Shown piece by piece: positions 12,521 through 23,875 of a DNA stretch of 64,000 nt; position 1 is the first letter of the stretch; the number at the start of each line of letters is the position of its first letter. Source of the stretch: Isoetes taiwanensis (Eukaryota > Streptophyta > Lycopodiopsida > Isoetales > Isoetaceae); assembly GCA_021234155.1 (NCBI GenBank), contig JAJEKV010000053.1, positions 7,703,424 through 7,767,423 of the forward strand, written 5' to 3'. A program made the translations under genes and the position numbers. Below the pieces are notes generated by a model that was not told where the DNA came from, searched no databases, and was given only the letters and a program-made list of their open reading frames with translations.

Positions 12521-12899
12521 TTTTTTTTTTCTTAATATTTTCTCATTTTGTCTCTTTGTTTCAAAGTCGCTTCATCTTTTTTCCTTTTGATTTGCTTTTT
12601 TGTTTGTGCTTTCTTGTGTCTAGTTATTGTTTACTTGAATACCTTGAATGTAAATCGGTGTTCTTAGATGCTAATAGTAGTGGCAAGCACCCTAACTTAG
12701 GAATCGAGAGATAGGAAGAAAAGTATTGCATAACAAGAAGAGAACCGGTCTATGATTCATAAAAGAACGTAACTATGCATGAAATTGCTTTCTGTAAACT
12801 TAAAATAGGAATTGCCATACAGTTTGAAAATTTCACTCACAAAGATATCCTCCTTTGCGGAGAGGTGCGTAGGGAAGGAACACGGCTTTCTCGGTGGCG

Positions 12900-14420
12900 A
12901 GTCGGGGAATCCCTCAACTTGCCAACAATCCAGGAAAGTACTGAGGTGCCTTATTCTCGACTCGCGAGGCGAGAACGTGGAAATGTACACTGGATTGTTG
13001 GTGGGTTGAGGGATTCCCAACTCGCCGGTCGAGAATAACGCTTATTCTTGCATTCTCGACTCATGAAGTTGAGAATGTCATTCCTAGCCAATGCCTCTAA
13101 CCCGCCGACAACACCCGCTAATCTCACACACACCAGTGCCGGCTCTAGTGCATTCTACAGGTGCCTGCAGACAGTCTTAACCACTCTCCTTCAAACTATC
13201 TTGCTCGGATATTGCGAAGGGAAGTGGTTTTGACTGTCTGCAGGCCAACTCTTAGCAAGCCAATTCTCCCGTATGGTCGCGTTGGCCTCTACCCGTCGAG
13301 ACCGCCTCCTTCGAACCATCTTCGTCGAATATTGCGAAGGGGATGGGCTCGGACTGGGTGGAGGCCTCTACAACTAACCACAGGGAAACCACGAGTTGTC
13401 GCCCTGCATTCTCACCGGCCATGAAGTGAGAATGCCTTATCTAGCTTGCACTCCATGTGTACTATCTGGAGTTCTCGATGGCTAAGGCATTCTCGACTTG
13501 CGAGTCAAGAATGCAGACAGGAAGCCAACACTTGCATTCTCGACTTGCAAGTCGAGAATCCCTTAGCCAGCCAATTCTCCTGTGTATGGTCGCAGTGGCC
13601 TCGACCCAGTCAGAGCCACTCTCCTTCGAACCATCTTCGTCGAATATTGCGAAGGGGAGGGGCTCGGACTGGGTGGAGGCCTCTACAACTAACCACAGGG
13701 AAACCACAGAGCTTGCTGTCTGCATTCTCGACTTGCGAGTCGAGAATGCCTTAAACCAGCCAGCACTCCATGTGTACTATCTGGAGTTCTCGATGGCTAT
13801 GGCATTCTCGACTTGCGAGTCGAGAATGCAGACAGGAAGCCAACACAGGCCTTTCTCGACTTCGCAAAGTCGAGAACTCGTGAAAGACCAATTCTCCTCA
13901 GGTATGGTCGCAGTGGCCTCTACCCAGTCAGAGCCACTCTCCTTCGAACCATCTTCGTTGAATATTGGGGGGAGGGCTCGGGGGTGGAGGCCTCTACAAC
14001 TAACCACAGGGAAACCACTGAGCTTGCTGTCTGCATTCTCGACTCGCGAGTCGGGAATGCCTTAAACCAGCCAGCACTTGCATTCTCGACTCGCAAGTCG
14101 AGAATCCCTTGGCCCGCTCCCACATAGCAATGCCCGCTCCCGTGCATTCTCCAGGTGCCTGCAGACAGTCTCAGCCACTCTCCTTTAAACTATATTGCTC
14201 GAATATTGCGAAGGGAAGTGGCCCCTGTCTCAAGTGCCTTTGGGACGTAACCTGAGGGCCTCTACAACTAAGCACTTTGTATTCTCCTTTTTTTAGTCCC
14301 AAGTGCCTCTAGCCTATCTCGAGAGCCTCTCCTTGAACCACATTCCTCGAATATTGCGAAGAGGAGTGGTTCCGACAGGGTGGAGGCCTCTCCGACTAAC
14401 CACAGGAGGATGCATTTGAA
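12900..14420. repeat. Tandem repeat array with palindrome variants
   Basis: A unit of about 312 bp is repeated: the phrase CTCTACAACTAACCACAGGG starts near 13369, 13681 and 13994, and TTCGTCGAATATTGCGAAG or a close match recurs near 13200, 13320, 13635, 13955, 14200 and 14345. Each unit carries one or two copies of the palindrome that marks E1, at 12953, 13499, 13536, 13724, 13804, 14035 and 14082, with a diverged copy near 13851. Here the outer base is usually A, giving ATTCTCGACTTG-type halves. Open frames across the array are products of the repetition rather than genes. Confidence 0.8.
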
Positions 14421-14696
14421 CCGCATCTCCAGGGCCTTAGACCTAGCCTGATTTATATACAACATTCGAAGAAAACATTCCAAGAAAAAACACACCTAAA
14501 ACGGAACTGTTCACATTTGCCCCCGATCCATTGTTTCCGTGCCGGGCATCTCTCAACCCAGAGAGTAATTCATCTCTCGAAGCTGAAGAATGCTCGACAA
14601 GGAAACAAAAACTGATGGAGCTTATGAGCAGTCCCATGATCTAAGCACGGACGGCATGTTCTACACACAAAATAACAGGCATCTCTGAAACTCACC

Positions 14697-14932
14697 TCTT
14701 CACGCAGTAATTCCTTGGGCCATTGTATGACAAATCCCGCAGCCTCACCGAGAGTCTTTGCTTCTTCTGTGGGTCTCATCAAGAGTGCATTCACATCTAA
14801 TACTTGTATCAATGCAATTTTAGTGTATCCCCGTTCCATGGCGTTGCAGTGTAGCATTCCCATGTCTGGCAGCTCCTCTCCGCTTGCTACCTTAGCTCCG
14901 TGCTCATCGATCAAATCAACTACTTGCAATAA
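14697..14932 (-). pseudogene. Exon with a DUF8039-like domain
   Basis: About 78 codons have the pattern VDLIDEHGAKVASGEELPD, then YTKIALIQVLDVNALLMRP, then TLGEAAGFVIQWPKELL. This resembles the small domain I recall as DUF8039, found in plant transposon proteins, usually beside a transposase or Ulp1-type protease. A strong donor, GAG|GTGAGTTTC, ends it at about 14697, and an acceptor-like TTGCAAGTAG precedes it. No matching partner exon is identified. It could be the first exon of the left-arm gene or a separate insertion. Confidence 0.45.
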
Positions 14933-15249
14933 GACGCGCGGTTAGAAAAAATAAACAGAGCAAGGCTGCGGAGGAGCTTACCGGCCGTGGCGCCATTCCG
15001 AAGTCGCTATCGATGCTCGGCTCCCAACTCCGAAGTCGCCAATGCCGCAGTTGAAGATAAGCTACAATCGCTCACCACTAAGTCCCCGGATGTGATTCAA
15101 TTTCGAATGGTGTTTGGGCGGGCTAAAGCCCACCGTGCTGTACCCTTAGCCCGCTTTCTTAAATGATTGTATGTCTTTAAATTCAAAATTAAGAACACGC
15201 CCGACCTTTTTTACATGCAGTCCTAAAACCTCCAAGGCGCGGAGGAAGC

Positions 15250-16036
15250 TTAATTTACGAAGGGTTCGAAAGCAAAGAAGAAGATGCGGGGGCATACAGA
15301 CATGACGACTGGCCCAAGAAGCTTAGGCCGGAGTGGAAGCTGGTTCTAGCGGCAGCAAGAGGAAAAAGACAGGCGCTCCAGGTGAGATGTGAGGTTTTTC
15401 TTTGGTCGGAATACCTTTACTCATCCATCCTTTGGTCTTGCAAAGATTCACCGAGGACTCACTAGTGATCACCGTCGAACTCCGTTCTTCGGCCATCGAG
15501 GGATTGGAGACAGAGCTTCTTGACACACCAGCATATTCTTGGTGGTATGTCGAGGTATCAACAAGTGGGAAGGAGAAAGATCTGTTTCTCCACCAAAGGG
15601 ATAAGAAGAGCTCCGGAGACAAGTACAAGAAGGTCGGTGTTGTGCTCTCCGCCTCTGCGCTTGATTGAAGCATCTATCAATGTTTCGGAAGACTGCCGGA
15701 AGAGTAAGTTCTACCACACGAAGAAATTATCAGTTTCAAATTATTCTCACTCTTCAATGAGCAAGTCGAAGGGCACCGACAAAAGGCCGGCGCCTTTAAA
15801 CTGTCAGAACCTTGGGTGGAAGGATCTGGAAAGGATGAAGGAGGCCGGGACCCTAACATCTAGGGAGCTTGGAATGGAGATTTCCAGAGTGAGGGAAAAA
15901 CTATTCAACACGGGGAGCTTCACCTCCAGTGTGCTGAAGACTCTACAACACTCGGCAGTGGGGAGGGAAGTTGTGGTTCATAAAGAAAAAAGTCCGGACA
16001 AGACCACAGATGGAGGAGATGACACCACACGGGAGG
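15250..16036 (+). pseudogene. E1 right-arm gene, exons before the retrotransposon
   Basis: Three coding-like blocks. The first, 15250-15381, contains EDAGAYRHDDWPKKLRPEW and ends in CAG|GTGAGA. The second, about 15446-15632, contains ELLDTPAYSWWYVEVSTSGK. The third, from about 15700 or 15760 to 16036, contains NLGWKDLERMKEAGTLTSRE and ends in an acidic run. The reading frame stops only because the Ty3/gypsy element begins at 16037. With that element and one copy of the GGAGG duplication set aside, the frame continues exactly into the block at 29629. No known domain is recognised in this N-terminal part; it is charged and probably a linker or interaction region. Confidence 0.55.
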
Positions 16037-17606
16037 TGTGACGTCCCCTACTCGTATACGGTGCACTCACCGTATACAAACAGGAGTTCTTCCCCCACAC
16101 CAGCTCCATGCTGATACAGGGCCCTCCACATATCACTGCGCCCGTAACGAGTCCCAGTGGGAAGAGTGAAGGTGTCATTCTACCCTGTCTCCCTCAGGGC
16201 CTACCTAGCTGCGGAAGCGTAAACATACATGTCAGTAGCACATACATCAACATCATATGACCATCGCGAAGGATGGTCCCCCACATATCTGCATAGACGA
16301 AGATCAGCACATCACATAGGGAATCCTACCCAAGGCTCAGACACAGGGTTGGACTGACAAGCTTGGGTCTCCAGAGTTCATTGAAGACGGAATTCATGGC
16401 AATGGATTTGGCTGGCATAAGAACATGGCCTAGGGTTGTCCACTCCATCCGCCCCTCCTGTGCACACTTTGCAGAGTAGGCTGAGAAGTGTTGGGACCTG
16501 ACTGTAGCCCGCCGGATGCATAGCCAAGGGGCTATATCCCGGGTTACATCTCCCCGCCCGATGGGGCGGGTAGGGATCACTCCCTCCGAGAGATCTCCAT
16601 CTTTGATTCAAGGTGACTAGAGGGCCACTGCCCGTATTCGACTTGAACTCAATGGAAGGTCATATTCACCACCTCACGAGTGTCGAGCCCATGCCTTGCC
16701 CACACGCGGTGGCAAGCCATTAGACCTAGTCACAGTGACCCCCGGCAGTCTTTACACACCAGAGGGGTCGTTCAAGAATCAGAACATGAACCTCCTTATA
16801 AGCCCGGCCTCGCCCCTTCACCCACAACCGTGTGTGGCTCTTGTGCATGTGTGCCGCTAACTATCGTGGTGCTAGAGAGGCTACTCTAGGAGCATCAACT
16901 ACAAGGCTTTAGGTCTCTACCCCCCTTCCCAATACAAGGAGTTCACAGAGATACAGCATCCAACTACATCACAGAAATACTAAAGAACTAGATCTAATCA
17001 TAGAGTTAGGTTCTTTAGTTAGTGTCCGAGATCTAAGATCTAGATAGCTACTATGGGCAATTTAATAGTCTAAACCTACTGATTCTATGACTAGAAGACG
17101 GTTTAAGCTATTAAATTGACCAAATACCTGATCCTTGAGTGGCTCCCCCTGACCTGAGTTCAACCATCCTGCCGACTGGCTTAATTCGGGGAACCGATGG
17201 TGCAATGGCCTTGGCGTCGGGAGGCGGTTTTGGCTCTGGGGCAGCCAAAACCGAGCTCTAAAACCCTAAGGATCTAAAAAAACTAGCAAGCTAGGGTTTT
17301 CCTACCCTAAATAGACATGGGGTTTAGGCTAGGGTTTCCAATTACCCAATTTGGCATGTGGGATAATTGGAAAGGGCCCACTTGCCTTTAATGGCTAGGT
17401 GGCAAAATATGCCAACATGGAAAGGTGTGCCCTCATTAATGTGCACATGTGCACATTAATAATATATGAACACTCCTAGCAAGTTGCCCCTAGGGCTACT
17501 TACGGCTATCCGCTGGCGCATTACGCCAATCGGGTGGCGCGGTAACGGCGTGACGTGGCAATTACAATGTACGCCCGGGGGAGCGATATCTTGGCCGAAC
17601 GTCACA
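16037..17606 (-). repeat. 3' LTR of the chromovirus
   Basis: Nearly identical to 28054-29623. Near its outer end GTATACGGTG faces its complement across four bases, forming a small hairpin. The inner edge abuts the polypurine tract. Confidence 0.93.
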
Positions 17607-17622
17607 TTCTCCCCACCTTGAA
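17607..17622 (-). other. Polypurine tract
   Basis: On the minus strand AAGGTGGGGAGAA lies directly against the 3' LTR, as expected for the plus-strand primer of a retrotransposon read right to left. Confidence 0.75.
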
Positions 17623-18451
17623 ATGATGTTTGTCGCGGCAAGATGGTTTCGCCCCACCTTGGGATTTTACCTAACACGCAATCAACCCGATGCATACGAT
17701 ATACTACTATAACACTTTACATGCTTATTACGATTACCTTAAGGTAATACTTTTATCACATTATTATATTATAAAATAACTTGTCAATTCACAATATTAC
17801 TAACAGATTACTCCAACATTCCCTTAACATTACTATTAAGTTTATCAAAATTTAAAATTAACGTTCGAGGTACCCTTGATTCCTTGCAACACATTCCAAC
17901 AAAATTTGTGTTGCAAGTCTTCGTCTTCGACCTCCTTGCCCTCGGGAGCTTTCGCGGCTGCAGGTCGACACTACGTTAGTACCATTAATTATTAATTAAA
18001 ATTTTTGGTTATATGGTGACCACCCCACCTATCTACATGAATGCATGGCTAATCTCCCGGCGTAGGAAGAGGATGAATCTTCCATAATGGCCGTGGAGAC
18101 AGCGCCTATATGCCTATATGCCACTCATGCCTACACCTCTAGTTGCCCAGCGTGGAGGATATCCTTCTCGCGTGGGGGGCGTGAAGGATGGATTCCTCCT
18201 ATCAAAGCATATATGGGGCTAAAGGTGCTTTCCTATCAATGCATTCCTTAATGACCTCTTTTCTTCGAGGTCGTCTACTTAAGGTGGGGAAGTAGACTTT
18301 CTAATCTACCTTCCACTCGCCCAAGCGGAAACGCGGTCATGCCTACATTGACATTACACCACGCCCTAGAGATCACCGTAGTGGTCCCATCATCGGTGAC
18401 AACGCATGCGACCCATACTAAGCGTAGGTGGCATGCGTAGATTAATCTTAA

Positions 18452-18790
18452 CTATACAAGAATTAACCTACACAAATCGACATGCCCGGCGATTTCTTGG
18501 GAGATGACCTTGCCGTCCCATTGCTCCATAAATTGTGGGTACCGCTTTACTAAATCTTTCTTAAGTACCCACGCATGCGTCTTCCAGCGGTAAGTGTTTC
18601 CACTTGACCAAATCTTTGGAGGAATTCTCGATCTCCTCGTTTTTTTCTTGAAAGCTTTATCAAGAATCAATTTCGGAACTATTTCCAAATTTGTTCCTCG
18701 ATCATTTCCAGCGTTGGCATAATCCAAGACTTCGTGCGGATTGGGGTATGCTTCTTTAGCAAACTCACGTGGAAGACCTTATGAATCTTT
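18452..18790 (-). pseudogene. Polyprotein C-terminus, chromodomain-like
   Basis: The segment around RRSRIPPKIWSSGNTYRW followed by WVLKKDLVKRYPQF has the spacing of the chromodomain at the C-terminus of chromovirus integrases, where it guides insertion to heterochromatin. Aromatic positions are partly lost and the frame shifts, so it is decayed. Confidence 0.5.
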
Positions 18791-19024
18791 AGGTGTCTTT
18801 GGCAAGTCTAGCCTTGTAGGCTTGATTGCCTAGTTTTCGACTATTACGAAAGGTCCAGCCCACCTTGGAGCAAGCTTCTTGCAATTGCCGATCCCCGAGC
18901 CGCCGCTTCACCTTAATCTTGAGCCAAACATCATCTCCCACTTTGAACTCTCTTATCGCTCGATGCTTGTCGGCGATGCTCTTTTGGCGACTTCTCTTGC
19001 GCTAGCGATAGCCACGAACTTCCT

Positions 19025-20049
19025 CTACAAGGCGCCGTGCATATCGGCCAACATCTGCTGCGAAACTTCCACTTTTGACACGGGGTTGTGCCAAGTGTGC
19101 GGAGTTAGGCAGCGATAGCGTAATTGATCATAAACGGCGACATTTGGGATGATTCCGCTTGGTGCTATTGTATGCAAACTCCACCAAGTGAATAAATTCT
19201 TCCCACATACCTTGCTTATTCCGGACATAGTTTCAGTAGCATGTCCTCTAAAATTCGTTGGTCCGCTCCCGCCCGCCATCCGCCTCGAGGATGATATGCC
19301 GTGCTCATGGATAGCTTCGTCTGGATCGTCGCAAAGAGGTCTTGCCAAAAGGCGCTCATGAACTTCGGATCTCTGTCGGAGATGATTTCCCTTGGCATGC
19401 CATGAAGCCTGAAGATCTCTTTGGTGAAGAGCTTTCTTTGTGTCCATGGTCAGATTCGTGGTTACGCAAGGCACAAAATGTGCCATCTTCGACAACTTGT
19501 CGACCACTACCATTAAGGCATCCTTGCCTCTCGCTGTTCTTGGGAGTCCTGTGATGAAATCCATGCTGATTACCTCCCACTTAGCGTTTGGCACCGCTAA
19601 TGGCTCTAATGCCCCTGGAATTCGAAGCTGCTCTGCCTTCGTCTGTTGGCATAGCTGACATTCCTTGATGTAGCGAGCTATTTGCTTCTTCATTCCCGGC
19701 CAATAATAGGCTGCTGCGACTTTTGAAATATGTTTTCATGAATCCCGCATGGCCAGCTATTGGGCTGGCAGCGTGTCGTGGAGGATCAACTTCCTTACAC
19801 CCGATGATTCGGTGCGCACAACTTGTTCTTATGGTATAACAGGTTGCCTTCCTTCTTATAATGCTTGAAGGCCTCCCGCTCTTTATCTGTTCTAGCCTCC
19901 TTAGAGAGGCTTGCCCATACTTCCCTGAAATCCACATCCGTTGGCAAGGACTCTTCAATCTTCTTACCAAAGTCATTTGGAGAGCGTCGAAATTGCATTG
20001 CAATGCACTCTAGTTGTCGGGGATGCCTTGAAAGTGCATCCGCTACCAC
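19025..20049 (-). pseudogene. Integrase region of the chromovirus
   Basis: A zinc-binding segment (ECQLCQQTK, about 19650) is followed by ISMDFITGLPRTARGKDALM, whose Asp is the first residue of the DDE core. The second Asp is in SDRDPKFMSAFWQDLF (about 19370), which reads in another frame, and the third acidic residue lies near DQRILED. At least two frameshifts separate these parts, so no functional integrase is encoded. Integrase normally joins the cDNA ends to the target. Confidence 0.85.
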
Positions 20050-20536
20050 ATTGAGCTTCCCGGCTTGTAGACTATATCAAAGTCATATTCTTCGAGGAAT
20101 TCCATCCATCTCCCGCGCCTCCAGATTGAGGTGTGGTTGCGTGAATACATATTGGAGGCTCGATGGTCGGTATCCAATTGGAACTTCCTTCCCAAGAGAT
20201 AGTGCCTCCATATTCTTAATGCCCCGACAACCGCTTAAGCAATTCACGATCGTGCGTTGGGTAGCGCGTCGGCGTCGTTCATCTTCACGGAATCATACGC
20301 TACCACACGCTCTTCTTGCATAACCACGCGCACTCAGTAGCTATCTTACTCGCATGATCTGTTGCTACAAGCTTATCTTTCTCCGGGTGCGGCAAGGTCA
20401 AGGCAGGGTTGTCGTCGAGCTTCTTTCAACAATTCAAACCCCTTTTGGGCTTTCTTGTGCCAATGCTCTACCCGGTCTTTCACCTTTTACGCCCTCGTTA
20501 GGTGCGTTAACGGGGCTGCTATCTTAGCAAAGTTCT
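20050..20536 (-). pseudogene. RNase H region of the chromovirus
   Basis: Lies between reverse transcriptase and integrase, where RNase H is expected. The frame VADALSRHPRQL at about 20045 is the conserved end of the RNase H/connection segment of Ty3/gypsy elements. Upstream sequence is broken by frameshifts and I cannot place the catalytic residues. Confidence 0.6.
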
Positions 20537-21412
20537 TCACGAACTTCCCTGTAGTACCACCGCTAGACCAGAAAACTTTCGACCTCGTGCACATTCTTGA
20601 TTGCCGACCCTTTGGATCATTGCCTCAATCTTGGTGGGGTCCGCCGAGATGCCTTCCGCTTTAGAAATCACGTGACCAAGGTATTCCACCTTCTCATTGC
20701 GGCGGCAGTGGCGCCGACAACTTGGCGTGCATAACCGGTGCCTCTTCAACTTCTCTAGCACCCTTCTCAAGTGTTGCACGTGCTCTTCAAGGGATCTGCT
20801 ATACACCAAAATGTCATCAAAGAAAACAATCACAAAGGTGTCCAGGAACTCCCTGAAGATATCGTTCATGAGCCTCATGAACGCGGGGGGCATTTGATAA
20901 GCCGAAGGCATCAGCGTGAACTCATAATGCCCATACCGGCGTCCACGAAGGCGGTCTTGTGGATATCCTCCTCCTTTATCCAGTATCGATGGTAACTTGG
21001 ACCTTAAGTCGATTTTGGAGAAGATCTTTGCTCCTTGAAGCTGATCCATCAAGTCGTCTGATCTTGGGAGCGCGTACTTGTTCTTAATGGTGTGCTTATT
21101 CAACTGTCTATAGTCTATGCACATTCTCAAAGATCCATCCTTCTTCTTGACAAAAAGAATGGGCGCTCCAAACGGCGAGACACTAGGTCTAATGAAACCT
21201 AGGTCGAGCAGCTCCTGCAACTGCTTCTTCAGTTCCGACAACTCCTGCGTTGTCATTCTATATGGAGCCTTGCTTGTTGGCTTTGTCCCCGGTTCGAGTG
21301 CTATCTCGCACTCGACTCCTCTATAAGGAGGGAGCTGCTCGATCTCATCTGGAAAGAGATCGTGGAACTCTGTGATCAACTTAGCTATTTGCCTCGGCAA
21401 CTTGCTGAGCAT
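20537..21412 (-). pseudogene. Reverse transcriptase of the chromovirus
   Basis: An open stretch of 291 codons with the complete Ty3/gypsy fingers and palm: [44 protein letters not shown], and the catalytic FFDDILVYS (F-x-DD variant) followed by [16 protein letters not shown]. Between FSKIDLRS and [10 protein letters not shown] about 20 codons read abnormally, suggesting compensating indels. The enzyme would copy the element RNA in virus-like particles. It is probably inactive because the polyprotein is interrupted on both sides. Confidence 0.9.
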
Positions 21413-21448
21413 CTTGTCTTCTTTGCTTCCTTCCGATTCCGGCTCACT

Positions 21449-21834
21449 GGGTGTAAATTTGATAGTGGTACCCCAAAATGCGCGAAAGCACCAAGCACCT
21501 AAATTCGATCAAGGAATTGCAATTCTAATTTGTCGGAATTGCAATTGAAATGAACTAGTTTATTCTGGAATTGAAGAATGATAGCAAGAACTGATACAAA
21601 TTCCCGCCATCCAAGAAATCCCGCCATCCGGTAGAATCAACTAAGAAATCAATCTCGCGCCCAAAGAATCAATCCATGTCATCGATCCCTTCCTCCTCGG
21701 AAGAGGATTGTTATTTCTGGAATAACAACCTCGTAATTCGTTACTCTAAATTTTGATCGAGGAATAAGCATCTAAAGCACTTAAAGCAAGTGTCCGGACA
21801 GTGCTTTTGGGGTACCACTATCAAATTTACACCC
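21449..21834. mobile_element. MITE, 386 bp, with 30-bp TIRs
   Basis: Both ends carry a perfect 30-bp inverted repeat beginning GGGTGTAAATTTGATAGTGG. The tetranucleotide CACT flanks it on both sides (21445-21448 and 21835-21838) as a target-site duplication. It interrupts the chromovirus polyprotein between protease and reverse transcriptase. With the MITE and one CACT set aside, the two parts join in the same frame, confirming a clean insertion. It has no coding capacity. Confidence 0.92.
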
Positions 21835-21838
21835 CACT

Positions 21839-22210
21839 AATCTCAAGCTTGAAAATGTATGCCACTTGCTCACTCTTGAAGCACTTGAACAGTCGTTTAG
21901 AAGACATACACTGCATGATGGGAACAACTTCCTTACCTGTTATCTCAATGATCTTGCCGTCTGGTGCTGGGAAGGTCACCTTCCGCTTTCCACAATCAAT
22001 AATGGCCCCTGCTGGTCCAAGGTACTCCATACCTATTATCAAGTCATATTTGCCGATGCCCATTACCTCTGCCCCCATCTGGATCTTAATCCCCGGCAAG
22101 TCGATGTCAAAGTTGATTCTTTTACCTGCCGTCTGCCTTACTGCTCCACTTGCTAAGACAACAGGCCTTGGCTTTGACTTTAATGGTTTCAACTTCAACA
22201 TTTGAACCAT
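21839..22210 (-). pseudogene. Aspartic protease segment of the chromovirus
   Basis: The frame includes KYDLIIGMEYLGPAGAIIDC, which matches the retropepsin-like segment (D-x-I-L-G-M-x-W-L) of gypsy polyproteins downstream of the catalytic D-S/T-G. The D-S/T-G itself is not visible in this frame and may lie before 22210 in another frame. The MITE interrupts the protein directly downstream. Confidence 0.7.
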
Positions 22211-22229
22211 TCTGGGAGATGCAAAGTTA

Positions 22230-23560
22230 TGGCTACTTCGAATCTATCGGGGACTATAAATGACTTGGCCTTGGCCTTTCCCTAATTGTGGAAATTACTT
22301 TATAATGGCTTTACGCTTGCTTCTCAGTATCTATTGCGGCAAAGATATGACACTCACCTGAATGTAGTCGCGGGCCTCCTCGCCGTCGTCGTCCGGTGAG
22401 TGTCCCAATCTCCCAACTCTGCTAAGCCATTTGCACTTATGACATATGGGCGATTCGTTAAATCCTATGGCCTGGCTGGAAACACACGGAAGCAAATTTT
22501 GCTTTTCTATGCACTCCTGTCTCTTTTCCTTGGGCATGGCTGAGAAAGGATCGCCTTTGCTTTGGAGTAGTTTGACCCTTCTGTTTGTCTTTGAAGGACA
22601 CACGCTTCTTCTCCGCTTTGTTTCCCTTGATTGCCACTATATGGGGCTCTAGCTGGTCTGGGCCGGGCCGTCCTCGGGCTAAAGCACTTTCTTTGCCTTG
22701 CCTTTATCTTGGTATCTTGTTGCCTCGCCCGCTATTCGAGGTCCTGTCCCTTGCAAGCTTATTGCCTTGGACTCCGCCCGATACCGTTCTAGGGTTTATT
22801 GCCCTTACAAGCTTGCGGATCTCCTCATTCGGACCTTCAATGTAGCTTTCCTTTGCATGCTTCTCACCTAACTTTGGCACATACTGACCTTAGCCTCATA
22901 AATTCCCTCGTGTATTTTCATCTTGACTTGTTGCCTTTGCGCAACTTTCAAGAAGCTGGCGCATCATCTTGGACTTGTGCTCTCTTGGAGCGTAATGGCG
23001 CTTGAAGGCTTTAGCAAACTTCTTGAACACGCAAGCATCCCGCTTAAGCCATGAGCCTTGGCATAGCCCTTCCACCAAATGCGTCTTTGCTCCCTTCCGG
23101 GTTTGTTGCCACCCTGCCTTTATCCTTATCCTTCATACTATAGGCATTGCCGTATTGGCTCATCTCGTCAAGCCAAGCCTCTGCCTCCATGCGACGCTGT
23201 TTTTCGCTGAGAATTGCTCGAGCTTCACGGCCTTCAAACATTTCCCAATCACGAGTCTACTTTCTTACGGTAGTCGGAGGTTCTTGTGTCCCTTTGTCGT
23301 CCCTCAGGGTTGTTCCTCTGCCTTTCGATGCCTTTCGGACTTGATTACGCTCTTCTTCTTCCTCGAATCGAGGTGCGAATCGAGCTTAGTCGGAGGAGTC
23401 AGAGAGCTGGGGACCTTCCTCTCTTGCTCCTCTTCTTGTCTCTTCACGTTCTCGAGTGATGCTTGCGGCGGTTGGCGTTACCACCGAACACTGCTCAAGC
23501 ATGCGGCTAGCAAGGCCTTTATCTGTTCGAGGTCCGTCCTCATTTTGCGATATTTCTTCT
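22230..23560 (-). pseudogene. Gag region of the chromovirus, frameshifted
   Basis: Fragments such as FKRHYAPREHKSKMMRQLLE (about 22980) match the retrotransposon gag core, and ICHKCKW (about 22440) may be what remains of the zinc knuckle. The frame changes every 60-90 codons. Gag would form the virus-like particle. Confidence 0.6.
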
Positions 23561-23875
23561 TAAAGGGTCATTTGTCCAAATTCTTCAAGCGGGTTCCTTG
23601 CGTGGTGGCACAGGGAGCTCTGTTCCCCTGTAAGTTCAGCGGTTGTCGTTCTCTGGCGCTTAGGCCTCTAGCTGCATACACAAGTGGTTCATATCTACAT
23701 GGTTAGTTTTCCTTGCTTTCTTGCATTATTTATGTTTGTTGGCATGGTTGAGGGGACACAAAATATATCAACAAAACATTTATAGTGCAAGAGAATGTTA
23801 TATTTATATTTTATATTACTCTAATACAAGAACTTGCAACTCGCTAATCATTTACGTTGATGTCGGTAAGATGGA

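Noticed and set aside
13457-14065. 202-codon open frame in the central array
   Set aside because: It is built from tandem 312-bp units in several frames on both strands and has no domain.
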